DNA of 64,000 nucleotides from Atriophallophorus winterbourni (Eukaryota; Platyhelminthes; Trematoda; Plagiorchiida; Microphallidae): NCBI GenBank assembly GCA_013407085.1, contig JACCGJ010010559.1, positions 1-64,000 of the forward strand, in the 5' to 3' direction. The position numbers were made by a program, and so were the translations under genes. Under the pieces are notes generated by a model that had not been told where the DNA came from, made no database searches, and saw only the letters and a program-made list of their open reading frames with translations. Every line of letters starts with the position of its first letter. The stretch's first letter is position 1. Below, piece after piece: positions 53,265 through 64,000 of the stretch.

Positions 53265-55950
53265 CTATAAATTGATAACAAGTAAAACATTGTATTGTTT
53301 CCTAATGAAACATTTGGTCATTTTTAAATTAGTCAATAGTTGAGTAAATTTTGGCGTTATAAGACGTTTTTGAAGGAATTATTTAAAGCGTTTTCGTTAA
53401 AACACGTTATTTGATCGAAACTAAGGTTAGTTTAGTTAAAACAGAAGTATTTGGTTGGGGGTAACAGTGCCAGAGAAGTTACAAGAACGAAACTACGATG
53501 TTGTATTCGTGTTATGAAAGTCATTTTTGTCAAGTGAGCATAAAAAACGACATTTTAGCCTTAGACAGTCTACATCCCGGAACATCTGAAAAATGTGATA
53601 TGCAGGAACATCTGAAAGTTAGTGGAGTAAACTTGTAGCGTAAGTGTTAAGTGTTCTTGATTCCTTATACTCCAGGATGCAAGCACATACAAGAAAATGT
53701 TTTAAGGATGATAAGATTAAAGGTTCATTCTCTTCTCAATCCTGATGCTGAACTCAATGAACCTGTTGTACAATGACGCACTTTTATCAAAAAATATGAA
53801 CATAACTGTTGAAATTAGTTGTTACATCGTATGTAGAAATCACGCAAGAATATGGCTCATCGGAATCCAAACCAATTTCAATGACGTGAAATGCATTTAA
53901 CTTACCGACAATATGGCACCTCACGTCTGGTCACCTACTAGAATTCTGGGTGCAAGGCTAGTGTGCAACAAACGGCAAGCAGAATTCTATTGGTTTCGAT
54001 CGATTGATGGGATGTACCCGTTGTGGGCGCACAGCTGTCCCGTGTAAATTGCAATTTCGCTGATTGGCTGTGTGAGCTGGGAAAAAACCCATGCGCGTTG
54101 CCCATCACCCATCACGGGAAATGGCACAAAATCGATCGATAGTTATTTTTTGGGGGGTTGTGCATGGTTGCTTATTCATTTAACGAGACATGCCGTGCTA
54201 GATGCAACGCGGCTGAAGAAAACATTTTCTATTTTCACAATGAGTTACCAAGTCACTGGATTTACGTTGTTACAAAATTGATGCTAGAAACCTGGCTTTG
54301 GAAATGTGAAATTGTTTACGTTAACCGATCTTGGGCCGTATTGGTCTACAAATTGTATGTCATATTCGAAAATAAAAGGAACAAATGTTGTCCAATCAAC
54401 CTGATGTGATTAGCTCCTTCAGTAAATATTTTAATTATCTGTCTGAAAATTTCCGTTTAAATTTGCCAGTATTCACGATAACTAATACGTTTGCGTAAAG
54501 AACGTTAATTTACGACACGGCCTCATGTCAGCTCTAGTCTACAAATTTGCTTGTGCGGTGAGATTAGCAGTTATTTAAAACGAATCATTTGTTCGCACAT
54601 TCTATCATTTGGCACTTCAACAACAGTCTTCGCATACAATAGGTAGTGCCCCTAATTCTATATGACTTGATCGTTTTAGCCCCAGAGGTTCTCTCTGGTA
54701 AATTTCAAGCTCAAACTATACTTCATTGTGATTATATCGATACAAATATGCCCGATTTTATTCTGTTATTTTGGAAAATTGTTCCCTACGAAGCAGTTAA
54801 CGTGCCAAAATGAACGATATATAAATTCCTCCGAAGATATTCAAACTGAAACTAGGAAAATTGTTCTGTGGTGTTAGGTGGATGATTTATTGGACGTTGA
54901 AATACTTTCTAAATGAATATGCTAAATTGAGGATATACAAATGTTCTCTCGGATAACCCTGGTGTTTTATTACTTTGTGATTGAAATTTGTGCGATGGAG
55001 TTTGAACAGTTTATATTGGCTTTTTTGGGTGATTTTGACACTGAATGCACATCAGACACATGTAAGGGTTTCATTCTCTTCAACAATTCGCCTGGTTAGA
55101 AAGCAAATGCTCCCACCGCATTCACCATGAGATACAGTACACTGTCAACTAGAATTGTGCTTTCCGATGTTGGTTGGGTCTTTGTTCCTCTGTTGAGTCT
55201 CCTGATACCAATTACATCGTCACCTAGAGCACCGGTCGAAGTTTTGAGTGATGCAAATTGGATTCGCTGAAGAATGCACTATTAGTCCACATTATATGCA
55301 TATACGGTTGCAAATAACTTTTATTGGGAACTGGAACATATCCACTAGGCAAAGACACGGAAAGAATTAAACTTGCGTACATAGTTGATAACGTGAACCA
55401 CTCCAAACTATAATGTCCACGCAAGCCTATCTAATACATTGTAAGAGATAGTTTGGTTTACCAAAGTGAATTGAAAGACCACGTAACAAAAAGTTAAAAC
55501 GATCACTGCTTTTCAAAAGTCAATAGACCGTGAATTAATGATCGCCAAGGATCTTCAATGAAATGTTCAACGGTTTTTCTGTAGAATAACTAATCGTAGG
55601 CGAACGCTAACTCTGCTAAACAAGAAAATAGTTCGTCACCATTACTTAATTCGCTGATCCAATGCTGTTATTTGCTGTTTGCATACAGTAGGTGAAGCAA
55701 CATCATCACAATCCGTCCGCATTCATGCCAGTGTGGGATTTTGGGTGAAAACTAATTTGAGGATTAGCACAACGAATCCTGGTTTTCATATTTACGCATG
55801 TTCGTATTTGTTTACTTTTCCATCACAGGCCACGTTTGCATACGTCGCATAAATTTTGCTCACATATAATGAGGCTTCACATTGTTTATTCTTAATTTCC
55901 TTAAGCACCAGAACTAAACTGTGAATCTGTGTTGGTTATTCATGAAAGAG
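53265..55950. other. No gene recognised; possible promoter-like stretch
   Basis: At 54060-54070 the minus strand reads CAGCCAATCAGCG, a good CCAAT-box match, within a less AT-rich stretch (53990-54130). It could be an alternative Rbfox promoter, which is speculative. Short open frames at 54072-54409 are unrecognised. Confidence 0.3.
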
Positions 55951-55959
55951 CGTAATTTA

Positions 55960-56025
55960 TTTGTAACATTTCACTTCTGACACAGCAGCTTCTTCAGACC
56001 AATGGTGTCAGTGTGAACAGAGATG
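55960..56025 (-). ncRNA. Hammerhead-like repeat, family 2, copy d
   Basis: Minus strand: GGT, CTGAAGA (55991-55997, one change), AGCTGCTG-TGT-CAGAAGT as stem II with one mismatch, then GAAA (55969-55972) and TGTTACA. The upstream CACCATTGGTCTGA resembles ACCAATGGTCTGA of copy b. Confidence 0.5.
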
Positions 56026-56139
56026 AAATCGCATTCACCTGAAAAACTCCAATCTAACTAAGAACTGAACATGCAACACTGGGCGCTGAACTTGTTAACA
56101 TAGACAGGGGAGATTGTCCAATTAAACTTTATGTAATTT

Positions 56140-57105
56140 ATTATTTGTTTTGGTTGTGTGCATAGAACTCAGAACTCAGAAAGTTTTATGGTAGAAAAAC
56201 CAGTGAGCTTAACAATAACCATATGGGGACGAGGTTTATCAAATAAGAATAATAAAATATTCTATAAATCAATAGGGACAATCGCATACCACATGGTTCG
56301 TCATATACTCATGGAGTTTAGAAGTGAAAACCTCAACGGATTACGAGCGTGCGATTTTTTCAGGCAAAATGTTCCAAGTGAAATAAATTCTTGCCGAGAA
56401 AAAATTACGACGAATATCCTATTGAGAATGCGGAAGGCTTAAATCCTTTGAATGTTTTCGTGTTCGAGTAAGGCCAACGGGCTTTAGCAAGTGTTTTAGA
56501 GGGGATGATTTTCTGTATGCACGATTTTGAACGCCAACAGGAAGTCACTCCGTATACGCCGTGGGGTAAAATCGTGTAGACTTAGTTTTAACAATCGCTC
56601 TTTGCAATGCAACTTTCTGTAGCGGGATACCAACTTTGTCTCAAGCAGATAAATCTGGTCACCTTCCTCAGCCAAGGTGCCCAGGCTTCGATGATATATT
56701 ACATAACATATAGAAATACATAACATAACATGAAACATACGTATTAAATAACCGGGGTAAGATTTCGGGCGTGAATATCCTGAATATCCTTTTTAGAAAA
56801 CTCAATATACGGCGGTCTTTATTGTACACTGTCCGGCAATGGTGTCCAGACTTAAGGTTAAACGAAACCCACATAACGAGATCTTTATCTGCGGTGGTCC
56901 GGACAAGATCTTGTATGCCAAGCTGATACGTGTGGTGCAGAGCTATTCCAAGCGGCAGCATTTTACATTTCGCAGGATAAAATGGTAAGTTATTTGTCTG
57001 GGACCAAGGAAATAAGATGTACATCTGCCGTTGTAATGCCATATATTCATTAACAGACCTGACACGTTTGCTGAGTTCTGAGTTCCGAGTTCTACTGTTC
57101 AACAC
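56140..57105 (-). pseudogene. Second CR1-like family, RT C-terminal region
   Basis: Minus strand: LPFYPAKCKMLPLGI, then ADKDLVMWVSFNLKSGHHCR and ILSFLKRIFRIFTPEILPRL (56668-57105). In another frame follow LLETKLVSRYRKLHCKERLL and TPRRIRSDFLLAFKIVHTEN (56496-56738), then FFSARIYFTWNILPEKIARS near 56360. The same order of blocks as in the CR1 at 21099-22025, but a distinct family. Strongly decayed. Confidence 0.65.
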
Positions 57106-57475
57106 TCTGAATCGCCCACTTAAACACCAGTTTCATAATCAAGAAGCACGTGGTAGCAGATCACATACATACAAATTTACCATTCCACACCTTAGATCAA
57201 ACTGTCGAAGGTTCTTCATTGCTGTCCGAGTTTGTTTTATATGGAACATTCTGACCCCACATATCATTAGTGCATCAAGCCTGATCATGTTCAAGCCGAA
57301 CTTGTCAAGTATATTTTGGCCAGATCCAACCTCTCACCTCAATATACAAGCTGACTTTCCATACTGACAAAACATTTTGTTGTTTTTATGCATTCCCTAT
57401 ATTTTTTAATCTATGGTGGTTGTAAAGTATTTGCTTTTCAGACCATTAAAACTTTGAACGACATCCGTTGGTTGA
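57080..57475 (+). mobile_element. CR1-like element 3' end inserted head-to-head
   Basis: LFNTLNRPLKHQFHNQEARG, then HLRSNCRRFFIAVRVCFIWN and FWPDPTSHLNIQADFPY (57017-57367), then GTATTTGCTTTTCAGACC and ATTAAAACTTTGAA. It meets the minus-strand relic at about 57080-57100, producing one open frame across the junction that is not a real gene. Confidence 0.78.
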
Positions 57476-57479
57476 TTAT

Positions 57480-59955
57480 CTCACTCGCCTAATCCTTGTG
57501 TACACTAGGGGTTCTGCCAGTTAATGCTTATCCGCTGATTGTATACTTTTCAGCCTCATCCACCGTGTTAAACGTATCCTTAACAGCCTTTCTTTTATCT
57601 CAAACGCCTCAGTGCTATGTCGTTCTCTTTATGGTCTTCGCCCCATCTGATCTTTTCTACGCTATCAAGATCGATGCTATACCGGTATCTAGCACGTGTT
57701 CGTCTAGGGTTGAATCTCGGATAAGTGAATGATATCCACTGAAATTGCGTGGTTGTGTACCGAATCTCTTTTGTGTTCGTTTATCCTAGTACTGAGTTTA
57801 CTGGAAGTTTGATTGATATATGCTTCCAAGACACCCTTACAGTTGGTCTTAAATAGGCTATTCGTCCCGCAGCCCGAAAGTGTCTTATCTTTGAAATGCG
57901 TTAATAAAGATCGGAGCGTTCTCTCCTTTTATATTTTACTCGTTTACACGCGTTATTCATGATAGTACTTATTCCATCTGACGAGAATTTAATTTAAGTT
58001 ATAGGAGCTGTTGCTCGTCAATTCTTTTTCGTTTTAGGTGTTGGATAATTTAACTGTTTTAATTGTCGTTTAATTAGGCTCTTAAGGGTAACCATAATCG
58101 GCAAGCCATACCATAATTAATCTACACCGTAATTCGATGGTGTTGTACAGTGTTAACTTTTCAACCAGAAATCCTTGAAAGCCGATGAGTAGATTCTTGA
58201 TAGGCTTGCTTGATATCGGTAGCATTGCTGCACAAGTGTTCATATTTGCAAAACAGCGATTTCGCAACTGAATGTAACACATTATTTAAAACAGCCACCA
58301 AAATTTGTTTATTAAACCACTCCGCCATCTTGCTAGCCCACACGATTTGCATTGAGGTCATCTGTGACCCTAAAATCTTGGTCCCACCCACCTGCTGTTA
58401 AATCCAACATATGGCTGTTTCCTCACCCCTGTCTGTCAAACCAATGTGAGGTCACACACTACTGTGGATCTTCACGTCTAACACCCTCGTTCAGAAGGGG
58501 ACCAGGTGTAACAAGTAAGGTGATATACAAAGTCGAATGAGTGTCACGTGTTTAGAAATCCTCATTTTCATTTGCTTGTTTGTCAGAAGCGAAAGTTTGT
58601 TCAAAAATTAGTCTAGCTGATTACATGAGAATAAATGTAACCTCGCGATCTATCAACGCAACACTCATCTTCTTAAATCGCCTCATGCAAACGGTCGGTA
58701 CAAATTACAATGACGTATTACAAACTGTTGGTTGAGAGTACATAGGCAAGCCTCATGGATTCAACCATATTCCAGTCAAGGCGGTTCTAATTTCGAAACT
58801 ATAAACTAAACTACAGGGTGAGGTCTAGAATAATTTTTTAAAGAAAGACATTTTGCTCACCAATACGTTTGCTATCTGTCTGATCGGTGGAAATTTCTAA
58901 CAACCAACTCTGTTCAAACTGAAACCGGCCTATTACAGATCGAATCAGCTGAACGCCGAAATTAAATCAGCAAATGAAAATACAAAATCCAAATTCTCAT
59001 TGAATGCTCCGTTTATTAGAGCGTAAGACTGATACACTAAAGCGAGGTTTATATATGAACTATTAACAACGTTTTTTCAACTTCTTGTAATGCAAATTCA
59101 ATGCTGGTTCCGTCGGTTGTATTGAATGCATCTTCAATATGGTATTTCGATCCTGCCATTTTTATTATCTTTTTCAGTATTTTTTACTTACTGTGACCTT
59201 GAATTTTGTCTTAATCCGGATCACGTGGAGCGTTCGGATATTCAAATTTTTTAATTGATTTTAACTCGTGTACGTCACGTTGTATGTATTCAATATTGTG
59301 TTTCACCCAGTTTAAACCATGGCCAAGATGTGTTTCGTTAACCAGCTTAACTGCATGGTACAACATCACACTTGTCGAAAAATTCTGGTCTGGTTCTGAT
59401 TCACCTCAAGATTTCGCTGGTCTCCTTCTGAAGAAAATTTCTTATTTTTCAATCGTTCTTTTCTTTTTAATCAATATTTTGAAATCAAATTGTTTCGAGA
59501 CAGTGTACATTTGCTTTTGATGAGCACGTTTCCTTTTTAACTCGTCACTACCAAAGTGCTTTCAAATTTCATTTTCATGACAATGTCAGTCCCAAATATT
59601 TTCCATGACACATGCTGACTATATCTTCAATAAAGAATTTTCCAAATTACATTATGTTGCATCGTTGTTTAAACTGTGAGGAAAGCAATAAACGGAGCAT
59701 ATACCTCAGGCAGCTTTACACGACCCCCATTTTTCGCATGAACTCGAGGATCAGCGAAAGCTTGGGAGTTTTTCTTCAAGAAATTGTGATCATCATGCTT
59801 TAGTGTAAATTTGGTAAATTATTAGCCAGCGCGCAGTAGAATAAATTTAATATTTGCCGCAACGCACGTAAACATAATATATGGTTTCTAGGCAGCCATG
59901 CAACTGTGGACCACAAATGTTTTTTCACGAAACTAAAAATGAAATGCGTTGAAAC
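57480..59955. other. No gene recognised
   Basis: A block at 58100-58160 (CGTAATTCGATGGTGTTGTA with TTAACTTT) resembles 62400-62450 and is probably part of a shared repeat. Other short frames (for example 58161-58391 minus and 59284-59520 plus) have no recognised motifs. Confidence 0.35.
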
Positions 59956-59959
59956 AAAA

Positions 59960-60045
59960 AAGCTCATTTGCATGCATTTCAATCATAAACACGCACCACG
60001 ACCGGTTTGCACTCATCAGGTAGGGACAATAGCATCAGTATCCAC
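59960..60045 (-). ncRNA. Hammerhead-like repeat, family 1, with internal deletion
   Basis: Minus strand: ATTGTCCCTAC, CTGATGA (60013-60019), GTGCAAA, then directly CCGGTCGTGGTGCGTG. Compared with other copies, ten bases holding the 3' strand of stem II and most of GAAA are missing, consistent with a deletion between two AAA triplets. Stem I (CCCTAC with GTGGTG) and the GTC triplet are kept. Confidence 0.6.
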
Positions 60046-60049
60046 AAAA

Positions 60050-61230
60050 GCATACTGGAAAGCATACTGGACGTGTGTAATTCATTGTTCAATTTGCAAT
60101 GGGTTATCAATTGTCAAATTTGTCAATATATACCCATTTTCGCAGCAATCAACTCGCAACATGTATCCTCGATTTTCCTGGGTCTTGCCCACACTTTCGC
60201 GAACACTTATTTCACACCCATGTGGCGAGGATAACAGAATCGGTAATTGAATTTACCATGGAGTATGGATTAGTGAAAATCTGAAAAGCGCAGTTCACTC
60301 CCACCATGTTTGTCGACAGGCCAGCAGATTGTTATGTTTCTTTCGCAAGTAAGTTTGCCAAGAATAATGAACATCTATCATCGTCCAAGAATGGAGTATG
60401 CATGAAGGTATGATATCCTTGGCTATGGAAATATATTGCCCTCTTAGATAAAATTCATCACAGAGCGAAAAATTGATGAGTCTTAGCAAATTTTCGTAAG
60501 ATTGCGACGTCTGGGTCTATATGACTTTATCCTGAAGAATGATATGGTTCGATATTCATCTTAACGAACCCGCTAAGAGACATGTTTCAAGAATGTGATG
60601 ACAAACTAACGCATGGACATCTTATCCCTCAACATTCGAAATTTTCGCATTGATCGTTAGCGCCATTTTTTGCCGCGTGTATTATATTTTTCTGAAATTC
60701 CCTACCTCCACATGTGGTGGACTCTTCGTTAATGGTGATATCTAAAACAAAATTGGACTTACAAACATCATTCGTGGGACGCATATTTCATATACTTCTT
60801 ACATACTATTATTTTCCAAATTATCCTTCATACAGAAATCTTATAGTGTTGCAAATTCTTTGGTTTTCAAACCATATATCTTTTATCCTTATTATTTGTT
60901 TAAAGATGATTAGTATTGTAACATTGTTGAATGCATCAGATATCGTGTATTAGACCAGAACCAGGGTGTTAATTAACGCTACACGTGAATTTCTAATGAG
61001 CATTGAAACCAGATATGTACCAACAATCCGTATAATTAACAAGCACTTGTTAAATTTGGAATGATTCCTGATTGCTTGACTTGATGGCCGTTAGTCGCTA
61101 CAGAACATTTTGCTTATAAATCAAAACCATCATCCGTATAACCAGTTTAGAATGTTACACTATTAAAAGCAAGAGTTAATTTTCTGTGAATATTGAGCAT
61201 ACAACCTCACTCAATTAGGATTTATTGCTT
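60050..61230. other. No gene recognised
   Basis: AT-rich DNA with short unrecognised frames. Confidence 0.35.
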
Positions 61231-61232
61231 AC

Positions 61233-61427
61233 CAGCTCTGGGTTCGCTTTTGGATCCTGTTGCTGTGTTGAATATTGCCGTTCTCTAGAGCATTCCAGAA
61301 AGTCGTGTGACGGAAATTTCCACCGATTACTTGAGCACTGATGAAACGATTTCATTGTTGCTTTATAATTTCCAAGTGAGACATTTGAGATGTTACATGG
61401 CCTTGGGACTTGTATTGGAATCGCCAT
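61233..61427 (-). CDS. Candidate first coding exon of Rbfox or an unrelated small exon
   Basis: ATG at 61427 opens 65 codons (MAIPIQVPRPCNISNVSLGN, then RWKFPSHDFLECSRERQYST, ending DPKANPEL) to donor CTG|GTAAGC in phase 0, which fits the phase-0 acceptor at 53264. An overlapping 110-codon frame (61393-61725, beginning MKVEMLAGCLAVQLLLIL, signal-peptide-like) lies in another frame and could be an upstream open frame or chance. No homology is recognised; linkage to Rbfox rests only on strand, donor quality and phase. Confidence 0.28.
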
Positions 61428-62039
61428 CAGAGAATGATTTTGTTAAGTTCCCATGAGTTTCGCGACTATTTGAGAAAGATTCAAATGAAAATCTGGACTC
61501 AGCTGATGTGGCCGATTGTTTATCGATTTTCCACTCATGCATGACTGTTAGCTGATTGGTCGTTTTGATCGAAATGGGCGAATCAGTACTCAACAATGGC
61601 CAAGTGCGGGTGTGCATTTGGGCGTGGCGGTACGCTGTAGGGTTAGTGTGTGGGAAAATTTTAACACGTGACAAAATCAATAACAGTTGGACAGCCAAGC
61701 ATCCGGCCAGCATTTCGACCTTCATGTAATTGTTATTTTTTCAGCTCAAGGTCAATTAATCTCCAGTTTTTAAAATAGTAATATGTGTTTTCAGATTGTA
61801 TATTTCAATGTATAAAGCTTCTTGAAAATCCATGATTAACTTGGACAATGTTAAACCAATGCCCCACTGTGTTTATATCATCATAAGCTCAAAAATGTTT
61901 TTGCGGAAATATGAATCTGCTTCAACAAACTCCATAGACACACGGTTTCGAGATTAAATTAAGCAAGTGGTAGAATTTGGTTCAGTTTATTTCCTGAAAT
62001 ATTACTCATCCACAATACGAGTGGAGCCTAAAATAACCT

Positions 62040-62260
62040 AAAGCTCCGTTTGTTGAAAAGAGACTATCGTAAAATGTTTGATTTGTGACATGTTCATAGA
62101 GTTTAGATGTGAAGCTATAATCCGATCGCATTATTATTTTGAACAAGGAGTTCCAAATGAAATAAAATCTAACAGACTAACATGTACAGCGGCAATCCAA
62201 CCGAGAATGGGGAATAAAGCCCGCGAATACTTGCTGTAAAACATCGATGAATGAATGATT
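62040..62260 (-). pseudogene. Second CR1-like family, 3' end of ORF2
   Basis: Minus-strand frames give SVRFYFIWNSLFKIIMRSD and FTSKLYEHVTNQT, parallel to FSARIYFTWNILPEKIARS and FTSKLHEYMTNH in the relic at 56140-57105. Confidence 0.5.
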
Positions 62261-62636
62261 GATTTGTAAAGTGAATTACGGTGTGTATACTTTGTGATGC
62301 CTAGCGAAATTGTAATTACATTTGCCAATGAAGTTTATTCGTGAACCATTACATTTGATATACTGTGCACGTTATACACTATAATTTTTTGAAATTTTCA
62401 TTCATACCGTAATCCTGTGGTGTTGAGCAGTTATTAACTTTATAACCGTAAATACGTGAATTCTTGAATCCTCAACACTGTAAAAACACGATATTTGACA
62501 CAACGACAATTTCGATTACTCGACGCAGAACTCAACATTGTTGGCCAGCCCAGTGAAGTAATCAACTCGTTACCTTATTAAGAATATAACGATTAACCAA
62601 ATCATAACACTTATCATTAATTTTAATCAGTTTATT

Positions 62637-62960
62637 ATGCAGAAATATGTCTTCGATTCTATAGTGGTCAAATGCAACGGTCACATGATCGATACATTTA
62701 ATTATAGAAGCAGAAAAATGGAAAATGGGCACGGAGTCCCACAAGGATCCGTGCTAGGCCCGCTCCTCTTACTATTATACATAAACGATTTACCCCCCAC
62801 CTCATATAATCCAAAATGGTCCTATTCGCGAATGATCTGAAAATGTGGCCGCCAATCAGTTCTACAGATGATTGCGAGAAACTGCAAATGGATTCGGACG
62901 TATCAAATTGGGCGGCGATGAAAGATCAAAACAAATTCTGTTAAATTTACACATAAAGGA
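62637..62960 (+). pseudogene. CR1-type RT palm fragment
   Basis: Plus strand: KMENGHGVPQGSVLGPLLLL and LYINDLPP (62719-62800). After a one-base shift FANDLKMWPP follows, in the place of the FADD catalytic box, with Asp to Asn. The GVPQGSVLGP box is perfectly kept. Decayed and truncated. Confidence 0.72.
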
Positions 62961-62964
62961 ATGT

Positions 62965-64000
62965 CATCAGAAATTGTGAACAGCGTAATTATTTAATAGG
63001 CACTTACGTTTGACAAAAGTATCTGGATGCAAATATGATGAAATAACTTCATAATGAAGATGTTCTGAAAATCAATATAAAGCAGTTTGATTGAGTTTTT
63101 GTGAAAGCTTGCCTTGTAAGAAGGTGATATTGTCATGCAGTGGGTAATAACTATGATCGAGGAAAATATTAATTAGTCGATCGCAAGATAGAAAATGTGT
63201 TTTTTGGTTTATTTCAAGAAACTCTTTATAAGGAACAGGGGTTGCCGCGTCCGGAACGTTTGAACAATACACAGAATTTTGATAGGAGTGCACAGAATAT
63301 GGCTACATTGTACAAAATATTAAATGCGAAATCAGCTTAGTCTTAACTTTTTAAGAACGAAGACGAAAAGTGTAGAAAAAGCTTAAAACCTTTAGTGAGC
63401 AAAGAATCAAGATGACGAATACAAGTAGGGTTATCGGTAAGGGTGACGATTAGATATTTCAATTTAGTAATTTTAAGACTTAGTTTTACATAAATTGAAA
63501 CTACTGCAATATGCATCTCGACATTTACTAAGTGTGAACATCATGATTCAAGTTAACAAATTACATAGCAAACTTCCAAAGTTTCGCAGTACTATCACAT
63601 GCCTCGTTGTTAGGTAATGCATGATAGTGAATAAAGCAATATATCTTCGTGGAGCCCTGTAACCCAGAAAGAAAAATAGGGATAAAATAGATTTTATAAT
63701 TAGGAAACGGCCCTCAATTTAGAAGGCAATCCAGTGAATAAGGAGCATCGAAACACCAATATCCAAAATCTTTCTGCATTGGAATTCTTTTTAACACTAA
63801 TGAAAGCATTCGTATAATCATAAAAGTAAACTTACACAACTTTGTTTTTCGGACATACTGCACAGCATAATTGGTTTGATAGCATCACAAAAGCTTGGAA
63901 CGTTGAGCGATTCTTCAAATGAACGCAACAGTGCTCCTCTTCCAACCTCTGTGAATACGTTTTGCTTTTAATGTATAATTCGTAAAGAATTCGGTGTTTT
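62965..64000. other. No gene recognised
   Basis: A minus-strand 73-codon frame at 63072-63293 is unrecognised. Confidence 0.35.

Noticed and set aside
54395..54410. CCTGATG on the plus strand, as in the hammerhead families
   Set aside because: No stem II, GAAA or shared flank follows.
59284..59520. 78-codon plus frame with hydrophobic end
   Set aside because: No domain recognised; the hydrophobic run follows AT-rich DNA and is likely chance.
61393..61725. 110-codon minus frame starting with a signal-peptide-like sequence (MKVEMLAGCLAVQLLLIL)
   Set aside because: No recognised domain, no splice partner, and it overlaps out of frame with the better supported exon candidate at 61233-61427; kept only as a note there.
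62562..62744. 60-codon minus frame
   Set aside because: Antisense shadow of the plus-strand RT fragment at 62637-62960.
1..64000. tRNA, rRNA, CRISPR arrays, bacterial operons or viral genomes
   Set aside because: None seen; the window is eukaryotic nuclear DNA with spliced genes and retroelements. Short tRNA-derived SINE heads cannot be excluded without a dedicated search.

Overview
This window looks like nuclear DNA of a parasitic flatworm, most likely a trematode (liver or lung fluke). The reasons are spliced genes with long introns, and a repeat load made of RTE-like, CR1-like and Penelope-like retroelements whose reverse transcriptase (RT) and endonuclease motifs resemble those of fluke genomes. 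The phylum is inferred with fair confidence; genus and species cannot be named from the sequence alone.

Three host genes are recognisable. (1) Plus strand, 901-4538: the last two coding exons of the 26S proteasome lid subunit PSMD3/Rpn3. Earlier exons lie left of the window, and the last intron is full of retroelement tails. (2) Minus strand, 8611-15830: a complete two-exon gene for a cAMP-dependent protein kinase regulatory subunit. A short first exon (15671-15830) encodes an RII-type docking/dimerisation helix pair and is separated by a 6.1-kb repeat-rich intron from a large second exon with the inhibitor site and two cAMP-binding domains. (3) Minus strand, 30190 to at least 50793 and perhaps to 61427: an Rbfox (Fox-1) family splicing regulator. 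Seven firm coding exons join in consistent phase and give a full RNA recognition motif, a long Ala/Gln/Ser-rich tail and the family's C-terminal RFxPY ending. One or two upstream exons are proposed. A possible fourth gene (minus, 5777-6625) is unrecognised.

The rest is dominated by mobile DNA. From about 17 to 25.4 kb is a nested stack: an old non-LTR RT relic, a CR1-like element, a Penelope-like element (RT plus GIY-YIG endonuclease) within the CR1 3' region, and a small opposite-strand CR1 3' fragment inside the CR1 body. A Ty3/gypsy relic (gag joined to integrase), a MULE-like transposase scrap and further Penelope scraps follow up to 28 kb. A nearly complete but decayed RTE-like element lies at 38.87-42.39 kb inside the Rbfox gene. 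Many short 3' ends of these families are scattered elsewhere.

The most interesting signal is a set of hammerhead-ribozyme-like motifs. One is in the Penelope-like element. A second family, with a shared flanking sequence, occurs at least eight times, once as a 315-bp tandem pair, and resembles retrozymes (small non-autonomous elements carrying hammerhead ribozymes). A third family has four copies with a different stem II. Every copy in the two dispersed families has at least one core defect, but complementary positions across copies support a common active ancestor. Several sit in introns of Rbfox and of the kinase regulatory gene, in both orientations.
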